From the NCBI RefSeq assembly GCF_028288465.1, contig NZ_JAQBNR010000015.1, positions 1 to 64,000 of the forward strand: DNA of 64,000 nucleotides. Reading direction: 5' to 3'. Of this stretch, positions 46,054 through 54,838 are shown in pieces (position 1 is the first letter of the stretch; each line of letters starts with the position of its first letter). The notes under the pieces are model-generated. The model was not told the DNA's origin. It did no database searches and saw only the letters and a program-made list of their open reading frames with translations. The position numbers were made by a program, and so were the translations under genes. The stretch is from Ferruginibacter sp. Lineage in GTDB: Bacteria; Bacteroidota; Bacteroidia; Chitinophagales; Chitinophagaceae.

Positions 46054-46650
46054 TTATTCAGTCACGGACAGCTTTATTTTCTTTGGCACCTCTTTCAACA
46101 TTTCCTTTTCCGCTCTATCTAATTCGTCGTTTAAGAAGTCAGAAAAATCACTCCATTCGTTTACTAACTTTCCATTCTTCCTTATTGATATAATTTTACT
46201 TTCTCCATAAAAATATCCTGTATTCTCATCGTCAGAATATGTCCCCCCACCAAAATGAAAAAAGCTTTGGTCGATATCAAACTCCATAATCCAATCACGG
46301 TTTGCACTTGTCAAGGAATGGCATTGTAAGAATGAACGTGTTAAAGAATGAATTAAACCAAACATTGAGATGTCATATAAAAAACAGCCATTGATATCTG
46401 TAAGGAAGCGTTTATAAAAATCGGGGATTGTCTTTCCCATAGTTTTTTCAGCTTCGGTAATCCATTTCATGTCAGCTCCCTCATAAATCATAAGCCCCCA
46501 ATTTAGAGGAGCAACCCAAGGTCTATGAAGAATATTTAATCTTCCACTTTTGTCTATGTCAAAGCCGTTTTGAATATATTTTTTTGCTTGCCTTTTAATG
46601 GCAATATATTCGTCAGGTTAAGAGTCTATAATTTTGTAAAGAGTTTCCAT
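46054..46650 (-). pseudogene. SMI1/KNR4 (SUKH) protein with in-frame TAA
   Basis: Close paralogue of the 38316 gene. From ATG 46650 it reads METLYKIIDS then TAA at 46618-46620, then PDEYIAIKRQAKKYIQN and on without interruption to 46054; the paralogue has IIDAYPDEYLAIK, so a Tyr codon became TAA. Translation could restart at the ATG at 46491 (MIYEGADMKW), leaving a 145-residue SUKH core. The SUKH residues (IPDFYKRFLTDINGCFLYDISMFGL) are intact. Confidence 0.8.
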
Positions 46651-46678
46651 AATTGAAGTGTGTCTGCTAATTGCCACC

Positions 46679-46864
46679 AATGTTCAGGTATTAATGCAGT
46701 CGGGATATTTATAAACGTCCAGCCCGGAACAAATGCTGATTGGAAGTATTTTGTTAAAGTTAATGACTAAAGTTAGATTACTAACGTCCAGCCCGAGCCA
46801 AAGTACAGCGATGCAAACTGCTGAAGTTACAATGTCCGGCCCCGCTTGCTGCAATACTCTTGTT
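46679..46864 (-). repeat. attC-like site 24 (AAT core)
   Basis: 186 bp, left core AAT as in site 17. Left arm AGGTATTAATGCAGTCGGG, right arm CCCCGCTTGCTGCAATACT. Confidence 0.82.
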
Positions 46865-46878
46865 AGGCACAGCACATT

Positions 46879-47415
46879 TTAATTTATCAATGTTATTATT
46901 GTCTCCAATTTCCCGAATAAATATTTTTCAAGCTTGTCAGCGTCACCTTCGTTGTTGTAATAAAATTTGAAACCATCTTTTTCATTTATTGTATTAATAA
47001 TCTTGTCAACCTGTCCTTTGGGGTTATAGGTCACGGTATAATTATATGGAAAACTTGAACAAATAAAACAACCTGAATAAGTAAAGCTTGTTACTCGGTT
47101 AAGACCGTCATAAGTGTAAGTGGTTTCCCAATTCTCCTTATGGTCATTTTTCCCTTTCAAGTTTGCCCAAACAGAAATCTTTTTACTTTTATATCTTTTG
47201 TCAACAAACTTGTCTGGCAAATAATAAGGAATGTAAAAATGATTTTTATAAAAATAGACATCAATCCTGTCGTTAGAGAGCCCTATAGTGTCAAATAGTT
47301 GTCTGTAAAAGTTTCCATTGATATACTCTGTTCTTTTAAAGATTTTAGCCTTTCCAGTCTGAGCGTAAGAACTAAATAAAACAAATGTCAATATTGAAAT
47401 TAGGAGTGGTCGCAT
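46879..47415 (-). CDS. cassette secreted protein, hypothetical
   Basis: 178 residues. Signal peptide MRPLLISILTFVLFSSYAQ. The mature part has RHS/YD-like phrasing (TYTYDGLNRVTSFTYSGC...YTVTYNPKGQVDKIINTINE), seen in secreted Bacteroidota proteins of unknown role. Ends GTTAGGCACA / TGTGCCTAAC are perfect. Confidence 0.75.
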   Translation of the reverse strand: MRPLLISILTFVLFSSYAQTGKAKIFKRTEYINGNFYRQLFDTIGLSNDRIDVYFYKNHFYIPYYLPDKFVDKRYKSKKISVWANLKGKNDHKENWETTYTYDGLNRVTSFTYSGCFICSSFPYNYTVTYNPKGQVDKIINTINEKDGFKFYYNNEGDADKLEKYLFGKLETIITLIN

Positions 47416-47427
47416 TGTATTGTGCCT

Positions 47428-47616
47428 AACGGGCAGGGCTTGCTGCAGGGCTGGAATTCATTGCTGGTCCGCCCGGAACTGCTGCTGATTAAAGCTATAA
47501 AAGTACAGGTTAACAAACAAAAGCTCAACAATGTACGTCCAGCCCAGATGAAGCACAATAGCGATAAAATGACCATTGCTCCAACGTCCTGCCAGCCTTG
47601 CAGCAAACCAGATGTT
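47428..47616 (-). repeat. attC-like site 25 (family A)
   Basis: 189 bp. Left arm GGGCTTGCTGCAGGGCTGG, right arm CCAGCCTTGCAGCAAACC. Confidence 0.88.
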
Positions 47617-47638
47617 GGCGGTAGTTTTGGTTGGAGTG

Positions 47639-48136
47639 TTACTCCGTCTCGAAATTGTAAATGTCACCGTACTTTCCTTTACACTTTCTAAAAAAATGCT
47701 TTGGTAACCCATTTTTAAGATTGATAACAGTTGTCAATTTTTTATCGCAATCTTCGTCAGCATTTTTAAAGATGAGATTACCATTTTTAATTTTTGTCGG
47801 TAAGTCTGAAGTAACCGTTACATAATAATTCCCTAAATACTGGTTGTTACCATTAAAAATTAATATTCGGGAAGTCGCTCTGTGTGAAAGTCCCCAAAAC
47901 CACATTGAGTTTATTATTTTAAAAGTCTGCCCGTGTTTTGAAGTGACTTGTCCTAAGTATTTTAAGTGAGTTTCTGTCCCGTCTTTTTCTATCCACTTAC
48001 CGAAAATGAAAGTACTGTCGACAATTGATTTTTGTAAAACTATTTGTCGGATATTTTGGTCATTAACCTGTCCGCTTGCATAACTAAAAGCAATTGTAAA
48101 AGTCAGGATTAAAAATGTCGTGGAAAATGTTTTCAT
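47639..48136 (-). CDS. cassette secreted protein, hypothetical
   Basis: 165 residues from ATG 48136, where a signal peptide MKTFSTTFLILTFTIAFSYASGQ begins. Mature part beta-rich (FGKWIEKDGTETHLKYLGQVTSKHGQTF). Not recognised. Ends GTTGGCGGTA / TACCGCCAAC perfect. Confidence 0.74.
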   Translation of the reverse strand: MKTFSTTFLILTFTIAFSYASGQVNDQNIRQIVLQKSIVDSTFIFGKWIEKDGTETHLKYLGQVTSKHGQTFKIINSMWFWGLSHRATSRILIFNGNNQYLGNYYVTVTSDLPTKIKNGNLIFKNADEDCDKKLTTVINLKNGLPKHFFRKCKGKYGDIYNFETE

Positions 48137-48149
48137 AAAAATTACCGCC

Positions 48150-48338
48150 AACGGCCACGGCTTGCTGATGGACTGGTATTCTGTGATCCGTCAGCCCAAC
48201 CAATGACCTTATTATGAAAATTAATTTGCCGGTTTACGTGTTTACCATTGTGAAACGGTCGCCATACAGTTGCAGCTAACTAATGATATAATGCCCATTG
48301 CTCCAACGTCAAGCCAGCCTATTAGCAAACCGCATGTT
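48150..48338 (-). repeat. attC-like site 26
   Basis: 189 bp. Left arm CGGCTTGCTGATGGACTGG, right arm CCAGCCTATTAGCAAACCG. Confidence 0.84.
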
Positions 48339-48351
48339 GTGCGTTCGCTTA

Positions 48352-48783
48352 TCAGTTGCGGCTCATTGTCCAAGTCCCGCCTTGCCGAGTAACAAATCTT
48401 GGTAAAAATCCAAGCCATATAATTCCTGGTTTAAAATGCCACTCTCCACTAACCACGATTTTGTCGGTCGAAAAATCCCCCGAATAGTATATCGGCCGAT
48501 GCTTTTTTTTAAGAACCTTTCTTGTTCCATTCTTGTCCATAATTAGGGTCATAATAGGCATCAGCTTCGTAAACTTTATTTTATTGGCATTAATTGCACC
48601 TATTATTTTACCAACTCCCTCAGTCCCGCCGGTTGCCAAGTCGTCTTGCACTGTCCCGGTAAAGCGGTTGTCAATTATGTCAATAATTTCAATAGTAAAT
48701 TTTGTCGAAGTAAGCCCGCTTATAAGCGTTTTTGTTCTCTCTGCATGGTCGTAATGCCCAGTCCAAACACCTTTAGTAATCAT
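48352..48783 (-). CDS. cassette protein, hypothetical (143 aa)
   Basis: 143 residues, soluble, beta-barrel-like pattern (GVWTGHYDHAERTK...IEIIDIIDNRFTGTVQDD...GEWHFKPGI...GGTWTMSRN), reminiscent of lipocalin-type or 'DUF' sensor folds, no name assigned. No signal peptide. Ends GTTGTGCGTTCGC / GTGACGCACAAC. Confidence 0.7.
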   Translation of the reverse strand: MITKGVWTGHYDHAERTKTLISGLTSTKFTIEIIDIIDNRFTGTVQDDLATGGTEGVGKIIGAINANKIKFTKLMPIMTLIMDKNGTRKVLKKKHRPIYYSGDFSTDKIVVSGEWHFKPGIIWLGFLPRFVTRQGGTWTMSRN

Positions 48784-48816
48784 CTTTTAAAAATTATTTT
48801 TATTTAAGTGACGCAC

Positions 48817-49000
48817 AACGTCCGGGGCTTAGCGAAGTTGGGGATTTGAAAAACGTCCGCCCGTACGTCTGCTGAATTATAATTAAAAGTTGATGTTTGC
48901 TTTAATGCCCGGCGATGTTGTGTCTGCCCGAACCAATGCTGATAATGATAAAATGTTGAAGTTAAGTTTGTCCAGCCCCAATTTTGCTAAACCACATGTT
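48817..49000 (-). repeat. attC-like site 27
   Basis: 184 bp. Left arm GGGGCTTAGCGAAGTTGGGG pairs with right arm CCCCAATTTTGCTAAACCAC. Confidence 0.86.
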
Positions 49001-49011
49001 GGCTGCAGTGC

Positions 49012-50015
49012 TTAAATTTTAAAAACCTCTTTTACATCTAGTTCATGTTTGATGGATTGGTATACAATTGCAATTAAATCTGTGGTGTTAGCGATAAATA
49101 ACGAAAGTATAAAAAGGGTGATTTTATAAGTAAGTATGTCATTGAGCTGTATAGCATAGAAAAGTAAAGAAAAAATTAGTAAAATTAAAAACACTAACAT
49201 GTTCAAAAAGTTAATCTTGAAAATATCTGGGAATATGTTAGAATTTAAATTACTTAAATAATAATGCTTTTCAAAAACTCCTTCGTCAAAAGAGCTAAAC
49301 AAATCTTTCATATCTTTTCGATAATCAGTTTGATTAATTGGATTGCCGGTAATCTTTAAATATAGCTCATCAATAAAATTCAAGTGATATCTATGTACAC
49401 GTTGAAAATTATAAACATCTCTATCAGAGCGATCCAAAAAATACCAAAAAGAATTAGTATACTCTTTATATCTGGCAATATCGCTTAATGAGTAATTTTT
49501 CGGATTGAATTCAGTGTAAAATGAAAAATCATTTTCGTTATCTTCCAAAGCTTTTAAAGCTAAATATCCTTGACCATCAGACCCAAAAATTTGTTGATCA
49601 ATATCGGATATTTCAGTGTACGTAAATTTTCTGAATTTAGGGCCTTCATAACCTCTATACTCTTCAAATAACAAATCTGGAAATTTATTATCAATGATAG
49701 CTTTTAAATCGTGGTCTTGGTAATGCCAAAAACTGTACTTTTTTCTAATGTGGAAAGCTACACTTCTTAAGTATGTAATTTTTTTTTTGAAAATTCGTCT
49801 ATTTCTTTTTTTCGTTCAATCCTAATTGTTTTTTCTGCAAATAGTTTGGAAAATAAATAAGTAACTAGTATCGCAACAATTATTGAGATAACAGAAACCA
49901 TCATGCTAAGTAATTCCTTTTTGTCAAACGCATTGGTGGGTGTAAAGTAAAATAGAATAATCGACGAGATTGAGAAGATAACGATATATAGGATTATTCT
50001 AAAATTGTTATTCAT
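49012..50015 (-). pseudogene. membrane protein, frameshifted in a T10 run
   Basis: Two frames that belong together. From ATG 50015: two membrane helices (FRIILYIVIFSISSIILFYF; MMVSVISIIVAILVTYLF), then RKKEIDEFSKKK at a run of ten T (plus strand 49779-49788), where this frame stops. The next frame continues ITYLRSVAFHIRKKYSFWHYQDHDLKAII, KFPDLLFEEYRGYEG and two C-terminal helices. The full product would be ~333 residues. Could be decay, sequencing error or slippage at the homopolymer. Function unknown. Confidence 0.75.
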
Positions 50016-50045
50016 GACCTTAATGTATAAGCTCGCATTGCATCC

Positions 50046-50235
50046 AACGGGAAGGGCTTGCTGCAGGGCTGGAATTCATTGCTGGTCTGCCCTGGAACCG
50101 CTGCTGAATAAAAATATAAACGTACAGGTTAACAAACAAAGGCCCAACAATGTTGGTCCAGCCCGGATGATGCACAACAGCGATAAAATGACCAATGTTC
50201 TAATGTCCAGCCAGCCTTGCAGCAAACCCAATGTT
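50046..50235 (-). repeat. attC-like site 28 (family A)
   Basis: 190 bp. Left arm GGGCTTGCTGCAGGGCTGG, right arm CCAGCCTTGCAGCAAACCC. Confidence 0.88.
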
Positions 50236-50245
50236 GGCAGTAGTA

Positions 50246-50983
50246 CTATTCTACTCTTAGTCCGTCTAAAGAAAAATCTTTCTTGTCACCAACTTTTACA
50301 GGTGTCATTAAAATCTCTGTCTTGCTGTTGCTTAAACTTTCAATTTTTACGGTAAAGAAAACATTTGCTGCATCGTTGATGAAATACTTATTAACGATTT
50401 TCCCTTTTATTAATAAATCCTTTTTTGGGTTAAATGTCCATTCTATTGTTGGGCAATTATAAAGGACTGCATTTCTATAATTGGCGGAAACGTCAACAGG
50501 CATAAAAATTGAAATATTGTCGCCAGCTTTAAACTTGTTATAGATGGAAACCGCCGCTTCTTTTTTCTTAGTGTCACAATCTGAAATTTCTTTCCAGTAC
50601 TTTTTATAAGGCTCAATTTGTTTGTTAAGGTCTATTGCCTTTTTATTAAGCGTCCTATGTAATGATGTGAAAACAATTGAGCAAATGTCGTCAGGAGCGA
50701 ATATTCCTAAAGAATGGAAATAGTTGGTAAATGTGGTATCTCGGTCGCCTCTCACCCAGTTATTCCTTAGCCACATGCCAGCTCCAAAATGGACGTCAGC
50801 GACGGCTGCTCTTTCGTCCTTCATTTTAAAACTGTCCAACTGTTGCTTTGTCCAGGTTTGCTGAAAATATAAAATTGCTTCGTTAAGATTTTTTGGTAAA
50901 GTGATTTTGACTGGCTGAGATTTACAACTAGTCAGAGTGATAATAAAAATAAAAGTTATAAACTTTAAAATTCTAAAAGTCAT
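50246..50983 (-). CDS. cassette lipoprotein with DUF6794-like region
   Basis: 245 residues. SPII signal MTFRILKFITFIFIITL then TSC. Residues ~30-110 (NLNEAILYFQQTW, then LRNNWVRGDRDTTFTNYFHSLGIFAPDDICSIVF) match the DUF6794 pattern. The C-terminal half is an additional beta domain. Function unknown. Ends GTTGGCAGTA / TTACAGCCAAC (one difference). Confidence 0.75.
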   Translation of the reverse strand: MTFRILKFITFIFIITLTSCKSQPVKITLPKNLNEAILYFQQTWTKQQLDSFKMKDERAAVADVHFGAGMWLRNNWVRGDRDTTFTNYFHSLGIFAPDDICSIVFTSLHRTLNKKAIDLNKQIEPYKKYWKEISDCDTKKKEAAVSIYNKFKAGDNISIFMPVDVSANYRNAVLYNCPTIEWTFNPKKDLLIKGKIVNKYFINDAANVFFTVKIESLSNSKTEILMTPVKVGDKKDFSLDGLRVE

Positions 50984-51018
50984 TTTGATTATTAGGGTGT
51001 TGTCGAAGTATTACAGCC

Positions 51019-51205
51019 AACGTTCAGGGCTTTATGCGGTTGGGATATTTGCCAACGTCCTGCTGGTACCGTTGCTAAATTTATAATTAAGTGTTTATTG
51101 TTTGTACAAAAGTTCAAAGATGTTTGTCCTGCTGAAACTGAAGACTGGACTTGCTTTTAGTTGATGATTGTTGGTCAAACCCCCAATAGCGTAAAACCCC
51201 ATGTT
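51019..51205 (-). repeat. attC-like site 29 (family B)
   Basis: 187 bp. Left arm AGGGCTTTATGCGGTTGGG, right arm CCCCAATAGCGTAAAACCCC: GCG/CGC compensate. Confidence 0.86.
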
Positions 51206-51222
51206 GGTGGCTGTTTTGTCCG

Positions 51223-51765
51223 CTAATTAAATGAATACAATTGTCCCCACCTGCCAATTTTCATTTCTTTGCTAAATATTTCGCCGATTTTGTATTTTCT
51301 AGTTGCGTTAAGTCTAATAGCAGAATTGTCAATTGGATTTTTGAACGTTATGTAGTGTATTAAATTTCCTGCTCTATTTATGAATGGTTCATATTTTATT
51401 ACGGGTTGATTGACGAAAATAATTCTTTGTGGACCTAAATAAGCATTTGTCGTAATAAGACCAGAAAGTGTCAAACCATATAAAACTAAAAAAACTAGGG
51501 GTAGCAATAAAATTGCAACACTAATGTCTTGCAATCTTGATTTTGGCTTCAAAGCCATCTTTTTCTCAATTTTTTTAAAATATTTAAACTGTAAAAAGTA
51601 TGTTGCGATTAGTGCAAGAACTAAAGTTGGAATTGAAAAGTAGTGATAAAATATTAAGGTGAATTGGAAAGTGTCAAAATATTCAATTTTAATAAATGGA
51701 TAGGCGATCCCAATACCAATAAGTATCAAAGTCAAATACGTTTTACTTTTCCAGTCTAATTTCAT
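51223..51765 (-). CDS. cassette membrane protein, hypothetical
   Basis: 180 residues from ATG 51765 (the longer frame starts inside the boundary). Three to four helices (~9-27, 35-57, 80-102), then a ~70-residue soluble tail with LIHYITFKNPIDNSAIRL. Not recognised. Ends GTTGGTGGCT / AGCCACCAAC perfect. Confidence 0.73.
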   Translation of the reverse strand: MKLDWKSKTYLTLILIGIGIAYPFIKIEYFDTFQFTLIFYHYFSIPTLVLALIATYFLQFKYFKKIEKKMALKPKSRLQDISVAILLLPLVFLVLYGLTLSGLITTNAYLGPQRIIFVNQPVIKYEPFINRAGNLIHYITFKNPIDNSAIRLNATRKYKIGEIFSKEMKIGRWGQLYSFN

Positions 51766-51793
51766 AGTAAATCCTGCTTGTAAAATAGCCACC

Positions 51794-51983
51794 AACGGGC
51801 AGGGCTTGCTGCAGGGCTGGAATTCATTGCTCGACCTGCCCGGAACCGCTGCTGAATAAAGATATAAAAGTACAGGTTAACAAACAAAAGCCCAACAATG
51901 TTGGTCCAGCCCAGATGAAGCACAACAGCGATAAAATGACCATTGCTCCAATGTCCTGCCAGCCTTGCAGCAAACACAATGTT
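51794..51983 (-). repeat. attC-like site 30 (family A)
   Basis: 190 bp. Left arm GGGCTTGCTGCAGGGCTGG, right arm CCAGCCTTGCAGCAAAC. Confidence 0.88.
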
Positions 51984-52009
51984 AGCAGCATACTCTATTC
52001 TGTGAACAT

Positions 52010-52723
52010 TTAGAAAACTTGAAAGTCAACAATGAGGCTGCAAATTTTTCCATCGTCATTTGTCCCCCAATAACAAGGATACATACCGTCGCCATAACCT
52101 GAATGAAACATAATTACATTTAAGTCCGGTCTGTTGGGCAAATAAAAGTTTAACCAGTCTCCGATATCTTGGGGGTCATTTTGGTCAATAGCATTTTTCT
52201 TAAATTCTGCTGCAAAGAAGTCATCATAAATATTTCCGTCTGGATTTCTTTGCATAAAATCTGTGTCAAACTGGTTATAAAATTGCTGAGTTTCTAAGTC
52301 ACAAAAGCAACCAAGTCCTGCGTCAACTGGAAAGCCGAAAAATTCATCATCTTCATTTAACTCTTTTATGTCTTGATGTTCTGTCACGGCCATTTCCCAT
52401 TTTGTTGCTCTATCCTTATAAAACTCAAGTTTTACTACCGCATAACGGTCTCCTGAATTTTCGGTCTTTGCGATGCAAGCAATTACTGGATATTTTCCAG
52501 GTTGTACTTTTCTCGTGAAAGGCGAGGTGTCATACAAGCAAACTAAGGGGTCGCAAGCAATGATTTGTCCTGTAGATATATTTACTTCCCCTAAATTAAG
52601 AAGTTCAAGAGGTGTATTGTCAACAGTTTTGTTTTCAAAAAATTGGTTATAGTCAACCAATGAAGGTTTAACCTTATTTAGGTCTTTATCCTTGTTGCCA
52701 AAAAGTTTATTGAATAGTCCCAT
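52010..52723 (-). CDS. DUF4241-domain protein
   Basis: 237 residues. The pattern GQIIACDPLVCLYDTSPFTRKVQPGKYPVIACIA...AVVKLEFYKDRATKWEMA...GFPVDAGLGCFCD...IMFHSGYGDGMYPCYWGTNDDGKICSLIVDF is that of DUF4241, a soluble domain of unknown biochemical role sometimes found near toxin-immunity loci. No signal peptide. Ends GTTAGCAGCA / TGCTGCTAAC perfect; start only 13 bases from site 31. Confidence 0.85.
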   Translation of the reverse strand: MGLFNKLFGNKDKDLNKVKPSLVDYNQFFENKTVDNTPLELLNLGEVNISTGQIIACDPLVCLYDTSPFTRKVQPGKYPVIACIAKTENSGDRYAVVKLEFYKDRATKWEMAVTEHQDIKELNEDDEFFGFPVDAGLGCFCDLETQQFYNQFDTDFMQRNPDGNIYDDFFAAEFKKNAIDQNDPQDIGDWLNFYLPNRPDLNVIMFHSGYGDGMYPCYWGTNDDGKICSLIVDFQVF

Positions 52724-52736
52724 AAGAGTTGCTGCT

Positions 52737-52925
52737 AACGAGCAGGGCTTGCTGCAGGGCTGGAATTCAATGCTTGTCCTGCCCGGAACCGATGCTGACT
52801 AAAAATATAAAAGTAAAAGTTAACAAATAAAAGCCCAGCAATGCTTGTCCTGCCCAGCTGATGTTGATTGTGCTAAAATGCCCATTGATACAACGTCATG
52901 CCAGACTTGAAGCAAACCCAATGTT
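52737..52925 (-). repeat. attC-like site 31 (family A)
   Basis: 189 bp. Left arm GGGCTTGCTGCAGGGCTGG, right arm CCAGACTTGAAGCAAACCC; right half nearly identical to site 23. Confidence 0.86.
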
Positions 52926-52952
52926 AGCGGCATGCTCTTTTTCTTGCTGTTG

Positions 52953-53726
52953 TCAGTATGCCAGTTTTAAAGTATCACCGTCAACAAATTTACCTTTTGA
53001 AAATGAAATTGGAATTATTTCATTAGCCGACATCCCACAAGTTTGTCCATCTTTAAATGTCACATCATAATCGAGAACATAATGAGTAATGTTGAATAAA
53101 AACTTGCTAATTTCAGCTATGCTTTTTGCTGAGTCAATAATCTCCATTTCGTTTTTGTCGAACTCTTTAAGTCCATATGTATAGCTGCTATTGCCATTGT
53201 CAGTAACTCTATAACCAAAATAAATCCAAAGATTAAGCGGCAAATAATCGTTAGTCATTAATGATGCTTCTTTAATATAATCATTTTTTGGAATTAGTAA
53301 AGATTGATTGCCTTTATAAACGCCAACAGAATTTGTTGTCCGAAGCAATGAACAAATTACTTGTGTGAATATTTTGAAACGTTTGATTTGGTCTTGTCCA
53401 CCACTTGTGATAGAAACAATCAAATGGCTTTTATGATTTTTTAAATCTTCTAATGCTGTCTCCCAATTGTAAGCATACTTTGCTGTCCCTTCAATGTCGC
53501 CATGGGGAATTGGTATAGGCATGTGTCCAATTACTATTAATTCGTCGTCAACTTTAAAGGCAAATGAAGAACTGTCGCCACTTGGCTTATTAATAGTTTT
53601 GCGATAGTTATCTTTAAAGTCTTTACGAAAAGCTTTAGTGTCAAACGAATTATCGTCTTGAAGAATTACCATTCCCAGAATTATCTTTCTTTCCTTACCG
53701 TCTTGCTTTTTACTTTTCCAAAACAT
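52953..53726 (-). CDS. DUF4261-domain protein
   Basis: 257 residues. N-terminal GMVILQDDNSFDTKAFRKDFK, AFKVDDELIVIGHMPIPIPHGDIEGTAKYAYNWETALEDLKNHKSHLIVSI and the C-terminal AEISKFLFNITHYVLDYDVTFKDGQTCGMSANEIIPI fit DUF4261, a family whose members occur with SUKH and other immunity proteins. Soluble. Role not established. Ends GTTAGCGGCA / TTGCCGCTAAC. Confidence 0.82.
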   Translation of the reverse strand: MFWKSKKQDGKERKIILGMVILQDDNSFDTKAFRKDFKDNYRKTINKPSGDSSSFAFKVDDELIVIGHMPIPIPHGDIEGTAKYAYNWETALEDLKNHKSHLIVSITSGGQDQIKRFKIFTQVICSLLRTTNSVGVYKGNQSLLIPKNDYIKEASLMTNDYLPLNLWIYFGYRVTDNGNSSYTYGLKEFDKNEMEIIDSAKSIAEISKFLFNITHYVLDYDVTFKDGQTCGMSANEIIPISFSKGKFVDGDTLKLAY

Positions 53727-53753
53727 TAGAGAGTGTCATTTAGAGTTGCCGCT

Positions 53754-53943
53754 AACGGCCGAGTATTGCTGCAGGCGGGATATTCATTGATCGTCCAGCC
53801 CAGAACAACTGATGATTGAAATTATATTGTTGAAGATAACAACTAAAGCTTAATAGATATTCGTCAAGCCCAAGCTAAAGTACAGCGATGCAAACTGCTG
53901 AAGTTTTGATTGTCCACCCCCGCTTGACAGCAATACTTTTGTT
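53754..53943 (-). repeat. attC-like site 32 (family E)
   Basis: 190 bp. Left arm GAGTATTGCTGCAGGCGGG, right arm CCCCGCTTGACAGCAATAC. Confidence 0.86.
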
Positions 53944-53968
53944 AGCGGCTGGCAAGGTTTGTAGGCAT

Positions 53969-54622
53969 TTACGGATTTAATGAACACGGTCTGCCATTTT
54001 TAATTTCTTCATATGCTGTCGGGAATGCAAAAACTTCTTTCTTTCCAATTGGGTCGTTGCTCCTTGGTATATGTGTCGCAACTTTTTTTGCCATGCGTTT
54101 AAGTTTACCCCAGAACTTTTCAGTTGATTCATTTGCACCATTCCCAATAATCCTATAGTGATTGCCAATCCAGCCAAAGTTTGACATTCTGATTTCTTGG
54201 TCATGCGGAAGATTTATTTCCAAATGAATTACGCCTGGGTGTCCTGCCCCGAAATAAGGTATTCGTGAATTTGCTCCTGTTCTAATTTCTGTCCAACCTA
54301 ACCATGGATTTTCAACTTTACCATCTTCGCCCCAATCTTCTTTACCAAATTTAATTTTAACACCGTCCTTGTTTGCGTCAAGTAACGGAAGTTGTCCTGA
54401 AGGAACATGCCAAAGATTGTACTCAGCATAATTTGGAATTGCAAAGTCGTGTCCGTCACCAAATTTTTGTGTTCCAATGTCTGCTTTTATATTATGCTGT
54501 TTTTGGGCAATCCATTTCTTATGTCCGCCAGAAACTAAGAATGCAATTTCGTCCTCTTGATTAAGCCAATCGTTCAAGAAGTCAATGTCATTGTCTAATA
54601 AATACATTGGAAGCCATGCCAT
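53969..54622 (-). CDS. cassette protein, hypothetical (217 aa)
   Basis: 217 residues, soluble, rich in Trp/Gly: WLPMYLLDNDIDFLNDWLNQEDEIAFLVSGGHKKWIAQ, then YNLWHVPSGQLPLL and GAGHPGVIHLEINL, IGNHYRIIGNGANESTEKFWGKLKRMAKK. Homologues of this type are scattered in many bacteria without known role. Ends GTTAGCGGC / GCCGCTAAC perfect. Confidence 0.74.
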   Translation of the reverse strand: MAWLPMYLLDNDIDFLNDWLNQEDEIAFLVSGGHKKWIAQKQHNIKADIGTQKFGDGHDFAIPNYAEYNLWHVPSGQLPLLDANKDGVKIKFGKEDWGEDGKVENPWLGWTEIRTGANSRIPYFGAGHPGVIHLEINLPHDQEIRMSNFGWIGNHYRIIGNGANESTEKFWGKLKRMAKKVATHIPRSNDPIGKKEVFAFPTAYEEIKNGRPCSLNP

Positions 54623-54650
54623 AGTAGAGTGTTATTTTTTGCTTGCCGCT

Positions 54651-54838
54651 AACGGGCAGGGCTTGCTGCTGTGCTGGCATTCAATGCTTGTCAGCCCGGA
54701 ACCGAAGCTCAATTAAAAGTTAATGATGAAGTTAACAACAAAAAGCCACATAGATATTCTTCAGCCGGAACCGATGCTGATAGTGAACAAAAAGATGAGA
54801 ACATATTCGTCAGCCAGCATAGCAGCAAACCCAATGTT
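54651..54838 (-). repeat. attC-like site 33
   Basis: 188 bp. Left arm GGGCTTGCTGCTGTGCTGG, right arm CCAGCATAGCAGCAAACCC. Its GTTA end forms the stop of the next gene. Confidence 0.87.
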
